A stretch of 64,000 nt of DNA from Primulina eburnea (Eukaryota > Streptophyta > Magnoliopsida > Lamiales > Gesneriaceae): NCBI RefSeq assembly GCF_022965805.1, contig NC_133105.1, positions 4,836,001-4,900,000 on the forward strand. The letters are read 5' to 3'. Shown one piece after another: positions 10,553-20,906 of this stretch. Made by a program: the position numbers and the translations under genes. The notes under the pieces were generated by a model, which did no database searches, was not told the origin of the DNA, and was given only the letters and a program-made list of their open reading frames with translations. The stretch's first letter is position 1. Every line of letters begins with the position of its first letter.

Positions 10553-12323
10553 AGAACTCTCCAAGAAAAACATTCCTCCAGTGCAAACACCATATACTTT
10601 CGATGCATCAAAGACGGAGGAAATTTTCGATTACTTAGTGAAGGAAGAGTTTATAACATTCCCCCCAGACCACAAGCTGCCCACTAGGGAGGAATTGAAA
10701 GGAAGAGATTACTGTAAGTATCACAATTCCTTCAACCATAATATTAATGCTTGTTGGGCTTTCATAAATGTCTTGCAGGAAAGAATCAACAAGGGAATCC
10801 TGAAATTCCCTGAGAAAAAAGAAGCAATGATAGTGAATGAAGATCCATTTCCCCCGGTAGCCAATGTAAACATGAACAGTACTGACTTGCATTTTTTAAT
10901 TAATGAGAAGAGAAGGAGTGGTAACAGGAACATGTCCATTAGGCCAGGAATTACTATAAAGAAGTGTTGGGTGCCTCGAAAAATGATGTTTGAGGTTAGG
11001 GAGAAGAAAGCAGAAACTTTTCATGGGAAAGATCGCTACTACAGTGGGGAGGATCTGCATTATACTGGAAGGAATATGAGGTATGACAGGGAATCCATGG
11101 CCAGAAGGCCGGTGAACCAGTACCTCAGAAGGAGCCCATATTCTTGGTCGATGAATAACGAGAGAAGAAGTGGCCAGCAGTCATCTCATAAGATAATACA
11201 GAGGCCATCTCTTATGAACACTGATAAAAAATATGAGAGGAATTCCCGCTTTGTTGTTCCTCCCAGAGCAATCCCTGATGGTGTATGGAGGCGAGTAGAA
11301 CATCCAAAATTCCCAAAGCCTCTTTCTAGAACCCAAAAACGACGTTTGTTGAGAGAAAAAGCTGCTGAACGTAGGTCTGGGGTAGAGGAGTCATTTAAAG
11401 AGAAGAAAAAATTTGGGAGGAAGGCTACTGAAGATAATGAGGAGGAAGATGATGATCTATTATCGGAGGAAGACAGTGAACCAGTCAAGAGGGCTACTGT
11501 CAAAGTGGGGCAGATTTTGATTTCATTTGAATGTGCCACTGGCTCGTTAATGTTGCCAGAGGAATTCAAACGCAAAAGGATGTGTGAGTCCGAAGTGTTC
11601 GCTGGAAATCAAAATGGTACACAACCTGTTCAGACTGAGATTTTGAATGAAAGCGTCGGTGTTTTTGTCGATGAAGAGAAAAGAGTATTGATGAAACGAC
11701 CCACAAATGAAATGACTCAGCATATTAAACCACTCTATATTGTAGCGCATGTGAATGGAAAGCCGTTGTCTAGAGTGTTAATAGATAATGGGTCTGCTGT
11801 GAATATTTTGCCGTACAGAATTCTTCAGAAATTGGGGAAGGAGGTGGAGGATTTGATTCCCACCGAAGTTTCTGTGGCAGCCTTTACCGGGGAGTCTACA
11901 AAAACTCTTGGGGTGTTGCCAGCAAACATCACTGTAGGCTCCCGATCTTCGTTGTCAGCCCTTTTTGTGGTAAATTCCAGTGCTAGTTTCCACGCTTTGT
12001 TAGGAAGAGATTGGATTCACACCAATCATTGTGTACCATCATCCATGCACCAGTTATTGTTGATGTGGAAAGGGGATGAAGTGGAAGTGGTACAGGCTGA
12101 TTCACAGCCGTATCAGTCAAACTCCAACACAGTAGAAGCTAGATACTATGATGGAGACTTCGGACCTATCAGAATTCGTGATTACAAGGTGAATGGGCAG
12201 CAAGGAGCAGTCTACATGGACACCAAGAAAGTAAAGAAAGCAGTTGAAAAAATTCTCAAACCCACTGTCATGGTCTCTCCTAGACCCATGGTTCGACCTA
12301 TTATCGAGGTGTTCGATGATTAA
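10536..12323 (+). CDS. Retrotransposon gag-tail/aspartic protease region
   Basis: Open for 596 codons; the first codon shown is TTG, so translation presumably enters by frameshift or read-through rather than here. The first ~300 residues are charged and linker-like (YCKYHNSFNHNINACW gives His/Cys resembling a zinc-binding remnant). A retropepsin-like domain follows at about residues 400-510: LIDNGSAVNILP holds a D-x-G-S version of the DTG/DSG active site, and ALLGRDWIH is the conserved second block. Nothing resembling reverse transcriptase follows, although its stop codon overlaps a short ORF (12316-12549). Confidence 0.7.
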   Translation: MKRKSEELSKKNIPPVQTPYTFDASKTEEIFDYLVKEEFITFPPDHKLPTREELKGRDYCKYHNSFNHNINACWAFINVLQERINKGILKFPEKKEAMIVNEDPFPPVANVNMNSTDLHFLINEKRRSGNRNMSIRPGITIKKCWVPRKMMFEVREKKAETFHGKDRYYSGEDLHYTGRNMRYDRESMARRPVNQYLRRSPYSWSMNNERRSGQQSSHKIIQRPSLMNTDKKYERNSRFVVPPRAIPDGVWRRVEHPKFPKPLSRTQKRRLLREKAAERRSGVEESFKEKKKFGRKATEDNEEEDDDLLSEEDSEPVKRATVKVGQILISFECATGSLMLPEEFKRKRMCESEVFAGNQNGTQPVQTEILNESVGVFVDEEKRVLMKRPTNEMTQHIKPLYIVAHVNGKPLSRVLIDNGSAVNILPYRILQKLGKEVEDLIPTEVSVAAFTGESTKTLGVLPANITVGSRSSLSALFVVNSSASFHALLGRDWIHTNHCVPSSMHQLLLMWKGDEVEVVQADSQPYQSNSNTVEARYYDGDFGPIRIRDYKVNGQQGAVYMDTKKVKKAVEKILKPTVMVSPRPMVRPIIEVFDD

Positions 12324-12549
12324 GTTCACTAAAGAAGAAATGGAAGTGGCTGCAACTTCCGAGTGGAAAGCCACATTGCAGCAGCTGGTGACTGAAATCC
12401 AATCTCAGGAATTATGGGACATTGACAGAGCTGAAGTAATATGTGAGGAGGAATGTAGGGGTAGTGAGGAAGAAAAGTTACAAATTGAGGATTTCATATT
12501 AGCTCTGGCTCAGATGAAAAATCGACAGCCGGATACGTATGGTTCATGA
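12316..12549 (+). pseudogene. Short 3' remnant of the retrotransposon polyprotein
   Basis: 77-codon ORF whose ATG overlaps the stop of the protease ORF (ATGAT-TAA arrangement). Acidic sequence (MIKFTKEEMEVAATSEWKAT) with no recognised domain. Probably what is left of the protease-RT linker after loss of the RT-RH-INT part. Confidence 0.4.
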
Positions 12550-13203
12550 AGCTGGAGGCGAAGGAGATTGGTACATAGTAGGCTGGATAGCCACTTTGGC
12601 TAACTTTTGAGATATTGACTTATAAGAAGTTTATGTAAATATGGGAGGAATAGGCTTTTAAGCCATTTCTTGTTGAACTTGTTTGTAAATAATGTTGGAG
12701 CATTCGTAAATAAATAAAAATAGTGGCTCGTGGAGTTCGCTGTAGTTAATTTTGGTAAAGTGCACGTTGTGTTAGTTGGCCAAATCGATGACAAAGAGAA
12801 GTTCATTCAGTCGATGTCTTGAAACTTCGGTGAGCATTATTCAAAGAATGTGGTCTGGCCGTTGGTTGGGGATATAGGTTGACTTGCGTTGTTTGCATCG
12901 TTATTAAGTGTTCAATTTTTAGGAAAATTTTGGCAGAGTTTCCCCTGTAAATGTAATATGCCAAAAACACAGACAACACCTGCAAACAAATTCCAAGCAA
13001 CAGATATCCAGACAACAATGTTTTCTGATGGCAAAGTTGAGTTTCTGACCATTCCCCAGCATTCACAAAACAGAAAAAGAAACAATCCAAATCATGGCAG
13101 AACAAGTGCAACATGTCAAGAAAGTATTACATCATTGTCTAGAAATTTCATAACAGTGCCAAAAAACATAAACTAGGATCGCCATGAAGATGAGAAGAAG
13201 TTC

Positions 13204-13836
13204 TCAAGAGAGATCAAGTTGACGCAACTCTTCCCATTTGGACAGACACCCGGCCCGGGTATGCTCGGCCACTTTCAAAGTATCTTCCCACTGTTGATAG
13301 GCATGCCTCTGACCTACTAAATCAGCACCCAGACCTTGGATGTCAGCCTTGAGTCTGTCAGAGGAAGCTTTCAAAACCTCGCTATCATGTAGAAGGGCTA
13401 TCCATCTCCAAATTTTTCACTAATTTTTCATTGGCATCAAATTCCACGTTCTTCTGATATAAGGTGGACATGGCGACCTTTCTCTTTGAGAGCATGCTGT
13501 CCAACTTTTCTTTTGTGCTTTGAAATCTCCCACTTCAATTAACATCTCCGAACAAGTGAGGCTTGAATCCTGAAAAGTTGAAAACATGAAAAACAGATTG
13601 TTTGAGATATCATGCAGTGGCTGTTGCAAGGTATTTCTCATAAAAATCTCACTCAGACATATGCACAAACACCTTGAGTGCAATATGAAATGTGACATAT
13701 TCTACAATATTTTTATGATGGAGGATTGAGAAAAATGGTGAAATATACTCACCTTGAGATAGTATGGCTTGATGGGAATGATGTTGATGATGGCAATTTT
13801 CAGAAACTTGGTTGATATGGGATATGGGATCTCCAT
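13204..13836 (-). pseudogene. Antisense spliced-looking coiled-coil ORF inside the LTR element
   Basis: Minus strand, in the tail between protease and 3' LTR. Exon 1 is 13753-13836 (28 codons from ATG, starting MEIPYPISTKFLK), with a consensus donor AAG|gtgagt. A pyrimidine-rich acceptor ttttcag precedes exon 2 at 13569, which continues in frame (DSSLTCSEMLIEVGDFKA). After that the coding signal changes frame twice: KLDSMLSKRKVAMSTLYQKN around 13500-13440 and DSEVLKASSDRLKADIQG to KWEELRQLDLS, ending at a TGA at 13204. Composition is that of a long charged coiled coil. A TATA-like run (catatata at about 13994-14001) lies upstream. Tat-lineage elements are known to carry antisense ORFs; this copy is frame-broken. 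Confidence 0.55.
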
Positions 13837-14100
13837 TAGGGGTTGATTAGTTTTCTCAAAGTGAAAGAGGATCGGTTGTGAAAAGCAATGAAGAATTTGA
13901 TGATTTTGGGGAAGAAGGCAATGAAGAAGTCTAGGAGGAATGGTGCTGTAAACCACACTGCTATCTTTCTTTTTCTTCCTCCTCTTCCTCCTCATATATA
14001 TCGTATTATGTAAATGGGCCAACTTGTAAATAGGCCACATATATTTGAATTATTAAAAATAGCCAAATTGGGCCAAATTGGCCATTGGCCCAAATTGGCT

Positions 14101-14108
14101 AGGGGGGC
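14101..14108 (+). promoter_or_regulatory. Polypurine tract candidate
   Basis: AGGGGGGC lies four bases ahead of the 3' LTR start, the usual place for the plus-strand primer. Confidence 0.55.
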
Positions 14109-14111
14109 AAT

Positions 14112-14674
14112 TGTTGTGCCTAAAATTAATTTTTTAGAGAAGCCCAAGAGATAAAGCCCAAACAGAGAAAAAGCCCAATGGCCCAATGAAGAAACGTGAT
14201 AGCAGTTCGCTGCCACGGCCCGATGTGGAAGGAAGTGGAAGAACGTGGAGTGACGGGGGAAGGAAAAACTGTCGTGCAGAGTGGAACAAAAGTGGATGAA
14301 GACGATCAGAAAAAGGCTCTCGACAAATCAACACAACAAATCTTCAGCAACTTCTCTGCAAAAATTCTCACATTTCCTTTGTCGCTATTTTTTATTTCCA
14401 GTAATCAATTTTCATAGATTTCAGCATGTTCATTCAAGTTTATTGTAAAAACTTCGTTCGAATTTATAAAAACATAACTAATGTTGATGTTGCTTATGAA
14501 TTCCTCCTTTAGTTCATTATTTTCCTAGTTTCACGTTCTTATTTTTGGAGCCATTTCGAGGGAATTATAACAAACGATCGAATCGAGATTCACAACGTTT
14601 GAATAGAAGTCAGATTATTTAACAATTTTGGCACGAACACGTGCCTGGCACGCCCGCAATTTTCGTGACAAACA
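14112..14674 (+). repeat. 3' LTR
   Basis: 563 bp, identical to the 5' LTR except one base, ending ACAAACA and followed directly by the GAAGG target duplicate (14675-14679). Confidence 0.95.
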
Positions 14675-14679
14675 GAAGG
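14675..14679. repeat. Target-site duplication GAAGG, right
   Basis: Matches 8548-8552 exactly. Confidence 0.95.
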
Positions 14680-15836
14680 AATTAATATATTATGGTTTTC
14701 TTCCAAAACCATATGTATATTGTATATCTTGAATTGTTTACTTAAAAAATCAAATAAGAGGGCCCCCGAAAATTAAAAGAGATAGATTCAAAATAGTTTC
14801 AAATGGACATTAAATTACCCTCAATAAACATATATATTACCATCATAATCAGAAATGTTGACACCCAATGCATGCCATTCGAGATTTCCATAATTTCAAA
14901 GAATTAATGTATGATATAATTCTGTCAAAAACATCCAATGTATAATTTCGTCCCTTGTGATATCTTATTTGATTTTTAAATTATAAATAATGCAATATTG
15001 CATATTATGTTAAAAAAATTTATTCTATTTATCTTATTAAATTTATCTACTCCAAAAGTGAATTCTGAAATTACTCATCTTTTCAGCATCATATCTGAGT
15101 TGAATTCTTCCAAGATGTAATGTTCGTTTAAATTTAGATTTGTTCATTGTTATGAACTACCTGCATATGGAAACAACGATACATTAAGTTTGAAATCTGA
15201 CTTTCATGATCGAGAAGTAAAAAATATTATTATTTTATTTGTACAAAATTTTAATTATTACGTATTTACTGATGTGATAATATTATTATATTATACAGAG
15301 TTCACAGATATACGATATTATAAAATGTCTCGTAATGGAAATGATTAAACCAATTATAAAGAAAGTACACATCTTATTATGAGACATATTATAAATTTAT
15401 TGGAATTGTTTTGGAATACACATAGTAAATGTTAATAAAATAATTTTTCTGGTTTATACATAATTTATTTATAATCGCATATTTCATTTTTTTAGAAATA
15501 ATAGGCTGTTGTGTATATTATGAAGAGATTTTGTATATAAAATCACAACCCATTTGGATAAAAATATTGATGAAACAATTATTTCTATCATTCAAATGTG
15601 TCAAACACGTGACATGTCACAAATTTTTTTGTGAATGTGGATTTCAATGAAATTATTGAATTATAAAAAAATATTTCTAATTAATTTTATTGAATTTGAT
15701 TTAAAATATTTTTATCACATGTTAAAAAATAATAATATATAGGTTCTCAAAAATTAAATAATTAAATATGTATTAAGGTTGGTAGTCAACATCAATACAC
15801 ATAAACACAATAAGCATCATATCATTGTCATAGGCT
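14680..15836. other. AT-rich intergenic DNA, no gene seen
   Basis: Highly A/T-rich, with no ORF of protein-like composition on either strand. Confidence 0.6.
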
Positions 15837-15841
15837 AACAC

Positions 15842-16241
15842 TGTGAGGCCCAGGGCAGAAGAAGACGAGGGGTGATCGTCGGTGCCATGAGGTGGCACGG
15901 ACAATGAGCGGCTCCTGGCAGACTTCTGGGTGGAGGGAACATGAATGAACCGTTCTTACACCGGAAGGAGAGGGATTCCAAGACTGTTCAATGTAATGGA
16001 CTGTATAGTTGAAGAGGGCTTAAAAAGATTTGATTTGTACTACTCATATCACGAAGGTGCATCTTCTTTTCGGTAGCTCATCACATAAGAACTCCAAAGT
16101 TAAGCGTGCTTGACTTGGGGCAATTTTGAGATGGGTGACCTCCTGGGAAGTTTCTCAGGGTGCGTGTGAGTGAGGACATAAGCACGCTGGAAAGACCCGT
16201 CTTGATATAGTGAGGACAGTCATCGAATCTGGGGCGTTACA
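15842..16241 (+). repeat. Cassandra LTR 1
   Basis: 400 bp, TGTGAGGCCCAGG to GGGCGTTACA, followed by the primer site at 16244-16256. Confidence 0.9.
16079..16152 (+). promoter_or_regulatory. 5S-rRNA-like pol III promoter block in LTR 1
   Basis: Contains AAGTTAAGCGTGCTTG (5S box A region) and GATGGGTGACCTCCTGGGAA (intermediate element and box C) in the same order and near-normal spacing as plant 5S rRNA. The segment between them differs from real 5S RNA, so this is an LTR-borne promoter, not a 5S gene. LTR 2 (16551-16624) has changes in box C (GGGTAACCACC) and LTR 3 (17021-17094) has CTCCGGGG. Confidence 0.85.
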
Positions 16242-16313
16242 AGTGGTATCAGAGCCAGGTTCTCTCCGAGTACGGTGTGGTTCGGGGACGAACCAAGCGG
16301 AAGCTAGTGGGCA
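16242..16313 (+). other. Cassandra internal region 1 with primer-binding site
   Basis: 72 bp: AG, then TGGTATCAGAGCC (16244-16256), ending in a purine-rich stretch before the next LTR. Confidence 0.85.
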
Positions 16314-16711
16314 TGTGAGGCCCGGGGCCGAAGAGGGCGGGGGGTGATCGTCGGTGCCATGAGGTGGCACGGACAATGAGCGACTCCTGGCAGGCTTCTA
16401 GGTAGAGGGAACATGAATGAACCGTTCTTACACCGAAAGGAGAGGGATTCCGAGACTGTTCAATGTAATGGACTGTACAGTTGAAGAGGGCTTAAAAAGA
16501 TTTGATTTGTACTACTCATATCACGAAGGTGCATCTTCTTTTCGGTAGCTCATCACATAAGAATTACAAAGTTAAGCGTGCTTGACTTGGGGCAATTTTG
16601 GGATGGGTAACCACCTGGGAAGTTTCTCAGGTGCATGTGAGTGAGGACATAAGCACGCTGGAAAGACCCGTCTTGATACAGTGAGGACAGTCATCGAATT
16701 TGGGCGTTACA
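16314..16711 (+). repeat. Cassandra LTR 2 (middle, shared)
   Basis: 398 bp; both the 3' LTR of the first unit and the 5' LTR of the second. It has small differences from LTRs 1 and 3. Confidence 0.9.
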
Positions 16712-16783
16712 AGTGGTATCAGAGCCAGGTTCTCTCCGAATACGTTGTGGTTCGGGGACGAACCAAGCGGAAGCTGGTGGGCA
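16712..16783 (+). other. Cassandra internal region 2 with primer-binding site
   Basis: 72 bp, almost identical to internal region 1, again starting AG-TGGTATCAGAGCC. Confidence 0.85.
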
Positions 16784-17182
16784 TGTGAGGCCTGGGGCCG
16801 AAGAGGGCGGGGGGTGATCGCCGGTGCCATGAGGTGGCACGGACAATGAACGGCTCCTGGCAGGCTTCTAGGTGGAGGGAATATGAATGAACCGTTCTTA
16901 CACTGGAAGGAGAGGGATTCTGAGATTGTTCAATGTAATAGACTGTATAGTTGAAGAGGGCTTAAAAAGATTTGATTTGTACTACTCATATCATGAAGGT
17001 GCATCTTTTTTTCGGTAGCTCATCACATAAGAACTTCAAATCTAAGCGTGCTTGACTTGGGGCAATTTTGGGATGGGTGACCTCCGGGGAAGTTTCCCAG
17101 GGTGCGTGTGAGTGAGGACATAAGCACGCTGGTAAGACCCGTCTTGATACAGTGAGGAAAGTCATCGAATCGGGGCGTTATA
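16784..17182 (+). repeat. Cassandra LTR 3
   Basis: 399 bp, ending GTTATA where the other copies end GTTACA, followed by the AACAC target duplicate. Confidence 0.88.
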
Positions 17183-17187
17183 AACAC

Positions 17188-17804
17188 AATCTAAAATTTT
17201 GATATATGACAGTGATTATTAGCCAAAAAATTTAATCGACATTTAAAATTAGCGAAAAAATATTTTTTATAATTATATTATTTTTCAATTTAAATGTCCA
17301 TTTATTTTTCACTAATTTTTAATAATATTATCTCGTGCATCGCACGGGTTAAATACTAGTTAAGAATATAATTCTTAGTTGATACTTGTAATTAATTGCA
17401 CCTACAAGATAATTATTTAGCTTATTATCAGTAATATGTTTTTAAACATAATTGATCAAGTATTCTGTTTTTTTTAAGTCTTAAAGTATCAATTAATTTA
17501 AGAGTATTTTGCATTAGTAGGATTAAGTAGGAGATTTATACTATAAAATAAATGTGTGAGATTATCTGATAAAAGTTTGTGCATTAATTTAATTGTTATT
17601 CGTGATTAATGATTGACACAATAATATATATTTATATATATCTTACGTTTTAATTTCTAAATGCAATAGATAAATAAGAAATATAACATAAAGTAGTTTT
17701 TAACATTTTTAAAAAAAAAATTTGGAAAGAGGTCAAGAAACTTCTAACTCATAACAGGTGGTGCGTTTACTCTAAATAAATAAAGTCTAAAAAAGATAGG
17801 AGTC
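17188..17804. other. AT-rich DNA with a Helitron-type 3' end
   Basis: At 17334-17360 a hairpin CGTGC-atc-GCACG is followed ten bases later by CTAGT, the structure of a Helitron 3' terminus (hairpin plus CTRRT). The 5' end (TC...) was not located, and the Cassandra array may sit inside this element. Otherwise no ORF. Confidence 0.45.
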
Positions 17805-17867
17805 TGCTACTTTTTACCAAGCTCTCTTCTCCATAAACCTGAAGAACAGACATAAAAGACCGGCATA

Positions 17868-18488
17868 ATGACACTCAATATCTTTGTTGTCGGAGCAAAC
17901 CAGGTCACCTCTCATTACCACTTTGAAGTAGCTGGTACAATGATTCAGACTGTCGTCATTGTCGATAAACATGTTGTCACTGACTAGATACGAGATATCA
18001 AAGAACAACATTATGCTCAACACCATAACCTCGTCATTGGCCTCAATGTCAATTACGACCAATCTGATAACGTTCCCGCACCACTAGAGCTTTGCGTAGA
18101 TGAGAGTTGTCTCATTTATTTACCGGTTCATACATCGAGAGTAACCTCCCGTTTACTACGATTTTTGGTCATGAGCTACTACACCTTTGTGAGTGTCAAC
18201 ATCTACTGCAGTCTAGATATGTTACTGGAGCGGTATGGAATGGGTTTTCAATCTGTAGCTATTGATACGAGGGATTTAGCTTTTCAGACTTACCGTTGAT
18301 CGGAGCTGAGGCACGCCTCCATCAACCGTTTATCTCGGTTAGTGATGCAGTGTGATTTGAACATGCCGATTTGGGTGGCTAACAGCCCTTGGGATGGCTG
18401 GATGTTGAGTCACGCACATGTGAAGTATGCGACCACCGATGTCTACTATTGTGACTTCATTGGGACAATGTTTGGTGTTTTTGGATGA
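17868..18488 (+). pseudogene. Werner-like 3'-5' exonuclease pseudogene, copy 1
   Basis: A single frame of 207 codons with two internal stops (TAG at codon 40 where other copies have Trp, and TGA after the YR motif near codon 145). The protein pattern is that of plant WRN-exonuclease-like DnaQ-fold proteins: QHYAQHHNLVIGLNVNYD, LELCVDESCLIYL, YYTFVSVNIY, ELRHASINRLSRLVM, WDGWMLSHAHVKYATTD. The catalytic D-x-E of motif I (normally GLDxEW) reads N-x-N, and the motif II Asp is lost. Tyr and Asp of motif III (KYATTD) remain. It has no intron, as in related plant genes. Confidence 0.75.
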
Positions 18489-19107
18489 GGCGAGGTGTAG
18501 TTTTCTTCTCTTTAGACTTTTGGATCTTATTGTTATTGGAAATTAGAATCATTATTCATGCTCTTAGATTAACCATATAAATTTTGATGTGGTTGAAACA
18601 TTGAATTGTTTCTCCAATTTCTTGTTTCATATGAACTTTGAAAATTTTGTTTCATGTTGGTTTAATTAGAAAATCAAGATTAAATGATGGCATGTAGCTT
18701 AGAGAAGTCTTGTTTTAACTCGTTTTTCCTTGATTCATTAATAGAATAGCTACACTGAAATTCATATTATCTCGATGATTTTCAGTCGAGTTTGTATTTA
18801 AAATTTATTTTTTTGTTGTACGAAAATGCAGATAGATTGTGCATTTGATTATTTTTTTTTTAAATGTCTTTGAATTTCACTTGAGGCTGAATTTTATCGA
18901 ATATTATGGTGAATTATTTCATCTTGAGTCTTTTAATGCAAACACTATGCCCGTAAGTACCAAGAAATGGAGTGACATGTATGCTGTTAATTTGCTAGAT
19001 TTGAAAGTAAAAAATTTTATTCAGTTTAATTTGATTTGTTGCTATATTACTTTTTATCAGACTCTCTTCCCCATAAACCTGAAGGACAGACAGAAAATAC
19101 CAGCATA

Positions 19108-19727
19108 ATGACATTCAATATCTTTGTTGTCGGAGCAAACCAGGGCACCTCTCATTACCACGTTGAAATATTCGGTGCAGTGATTCACCCCATCGTCACT
19201 GCCGATAACCATGTTGGCATCGCCTGGATTCGAGAGATCAGAAAGCAACATTATGCTCAACGCCATAACCTCGAAATTGGCCTCGGTGTCCACTACGATC
19301 AATTTGAAGACATTACTGCAACACTTGAGCTTTGTTTTAATGAGATTTGTCTCATTTATCTACTGGTTCATACATCGAGAGTATCCTACCGTCTACTGTG
19401 ATTTTTGGCCATGAACTACTACACCTTTGTGGGTGTCAACATCCATTACAATCTAGAGAAGTTGTTGGAGCAGTATGGAATGAGTTTCCATTCCGTAGTC
19501 ATTGATATGAGGGATGTAGTTGCAGAGACTTAGCACCGAATGGAGCTGAGGCACGCCCGATCACCCGTCTATCTCGTTTAGTGATGTAGTGTGATTTGAA
19601 CATGCCGATTTGGGTGGCTAACAGCCCTTGGGACGGCCGGATGTTGAGTCACTCACATGTGAAGTATGCGACCGCCGATGTCTACTATTGTTACTTCATT
19701 GGGACAAGGTTTGGTGCTTCAAGATGA
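19108..19727 (+). pseudogene. Werner-like 3'-5' exonuclease pseudogene, copy 2
   Basis: Open for the first 97 codons (MTFNIFVVGANQGTSHYHVE to VSYRLL), then a TGA in place of Arg, a TAG further on and a one-base deletion in the ELRHA.. block (gcccgatcacc versus gcctccatcaacc). Motif I reads GLGVHYD (catalytic pair lost). FVGVNIHYNLEKL is motif II with Asp replaced by Asn. HVKYATADVYY keeps motif III. Copies 2 and 3 share the deletion and TAG, so they are the closest pair. Confidence 0.75.
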
Positions 19728-20341
19728 GGTGAGGTGAATTTTTCTTCCCTTTAAACTTTTGGATCTTGTTGTTATTGGAAACTAGAATCATTATTCATGC
19801 TCTTGGATTGACCGTAAAAATTTGATGTGGTGGAAACATTGAATTGTTTATTCTATTTTTGTTTTATATGAACTCTGAAAATTTTGTTTCATGTTAGTTT
19901 AAAAAGAAAATTAAGATTAAATGGCGGCATGTAGCTTAGGGAAGGCTTGTTTTAACTCGTTTTTTCCTTGATTCATTAATAGGATTGACTGGAATTCATA
20001 TTATCTCGATGATTTTCAAGTCGAGTTTGTATTCAAACTTTATTTTTCTGTTGCACGAAAATGCGGATAGATTGTGCATTTGAATATTTTTTAAAAAATG
20101 TCTTTGAAATTCACTTGAGGCTGAATTTTATGGAATATTATGGTGCATTATTTCATCTTGACTCTTTTAATGCAAACACTTTGCCTATAAGTACCAAGAA
20201 ATGGAGTGACATGTATGTTGTTAATTTACTGGATTTGAAAGTTAAATATTTTATTCAGTTTCATTAAATTTGTTGCTATATTACTTTTTATCAGGCTCTC
20301 TTCCCCATAAACCTGAAGGACAGACACAAAATATCAGCATA

Positions 20342-20906
20342 ATGACATTCAATATCTTTTTGTCGGAGCAAACCAGGGAACCTCTCATTACCACGTTCAA
20401 GTAGCCAATGCAGTGATTCACCCCACCGTCACTGCCTATAACCATGTCGGCATCGCCTTGATTTGAGAGATCAGAAAGCAACATTATGCTCAACCCCATA
20501 ACCTTGAAATTGGCCTCAGTGTCCATTACGATCAATTTGAAGACATTACTGCATAGAGAGTATCCTCCCGTCTACTGTGATTTTTGGCCATGAACTACTA
20601 CACCTTTGTGGGCGTCAACATCCATTACAATCTAGAGAAGTTGTTGGAGCAGTATGGAATGAGTTTCCATTCCGTAGTCATGGATATGAGGGATGTAGTT
20701 GCAGAGACTTAGCACCGAATGGAGCTGAGGCACGCCCGATCACCCGTCTATCTCGTTTAGTGATGTAGCGTGATTTGAACATGCCGATTTGGGTGGCTAA
20801 TAGCCCTTGGGACGGCCGGATGTTGAGTCACTAACATGAAAAGTATGAGACCGCCGATGTCTACTATTGTTATTTCATTGGGACAAGGTTTGGTGCTTCA
20901 AGATGA
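20342..20906 (+). pseudogene. Werner-like 3'-5' exonuclease pseudogene, copy 3
   Basis: The same domain with a one-base loss near codon 7, a TGA after the IA-L motif, and a deletion of about 57 bp that removes the ATLELCF..LVHTS segment (junction at about 20553). It shares the deletion and TAG of copy 2 in the ELRHA block. Motif I reads GLSVHYD. The spacer behind it matches the other units. Confidence 0.72.

Larger units (their letters stand above)
8553..14674 (+). mobile_element. Young non-autonomous Ty3/gypsy-type LTR retrotransposon (gag-protease only)
   Basis: 6,122-bp element with two 563-bp LTRs (TG...CA) differing at one base (c8802 versus a14361) and a perfect 5-bp duplication GAAGG. 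Order: LTR, primer site, ORF1, gag, aspartic protease region, non-coding tail with an antisense ORF, purine tract, LTR. No reverse transcriptase, RNase H or integrase is found. The extra ORF ahead of gag and the antisense ORF behind pol recall the Tat/Ogre lineage of plant gypsy elements. The sense coding region is broken by an in-frame TAG and by a frameshift, although the LTRs are almost identical, so this copy was probably moved in trans by a relative. Confidence 0.92.
15842..17182 (+). mobile_element. Tandem Cassandra-type TRIM (LTR-int-LTR-int-LTR)
   Basis: Three LTR copies (15842-16241, 16314-16711, 16784-17182; about 398-400 bp each, TGTGAGGCC...GTTACA) are separated by two 72-bp internal regions. 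Each internal region starts with a primer site, TGGTATCAGAGCC, complementary to initiator tRNA-Met. Each LTR carries a 5S-rRNA-like block. The whole array is flanked by a perfect 5-bp duplication AACAC (15837-15841 and 17183-17187), so it behaves as one insertion. No coding capacity. 5S sequence within the LTRs and tiny size are the defining traits of Cassandra terminal-repeat retrotransposons in miniature. Confidence 0.9.

Noticed and set aside
16079..16152. Functional 5S rRNA gene
   Set aside because: Only the promoter boxes match 5S rRNA; the rest differs, and the block lies in a repeated LTR next to a tRNA-Met primer site, which fits Cassandra.
15842..17182. CRISPR-like or simple tandem satellite
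   Set aside because: The repeats are 400 bp with retroelement ends, primer sites and a target duplication. No CRISPR-type repeat-spacer structure was seen in the window.
18839..19108. 89-codon ORF upstream of exonuclease copy 2 (and the similar ORF at 20061)
   Set aside because: It is conserved between units only because the whole unit is duplicated. It starts in the spacer and has low-complexity composition.
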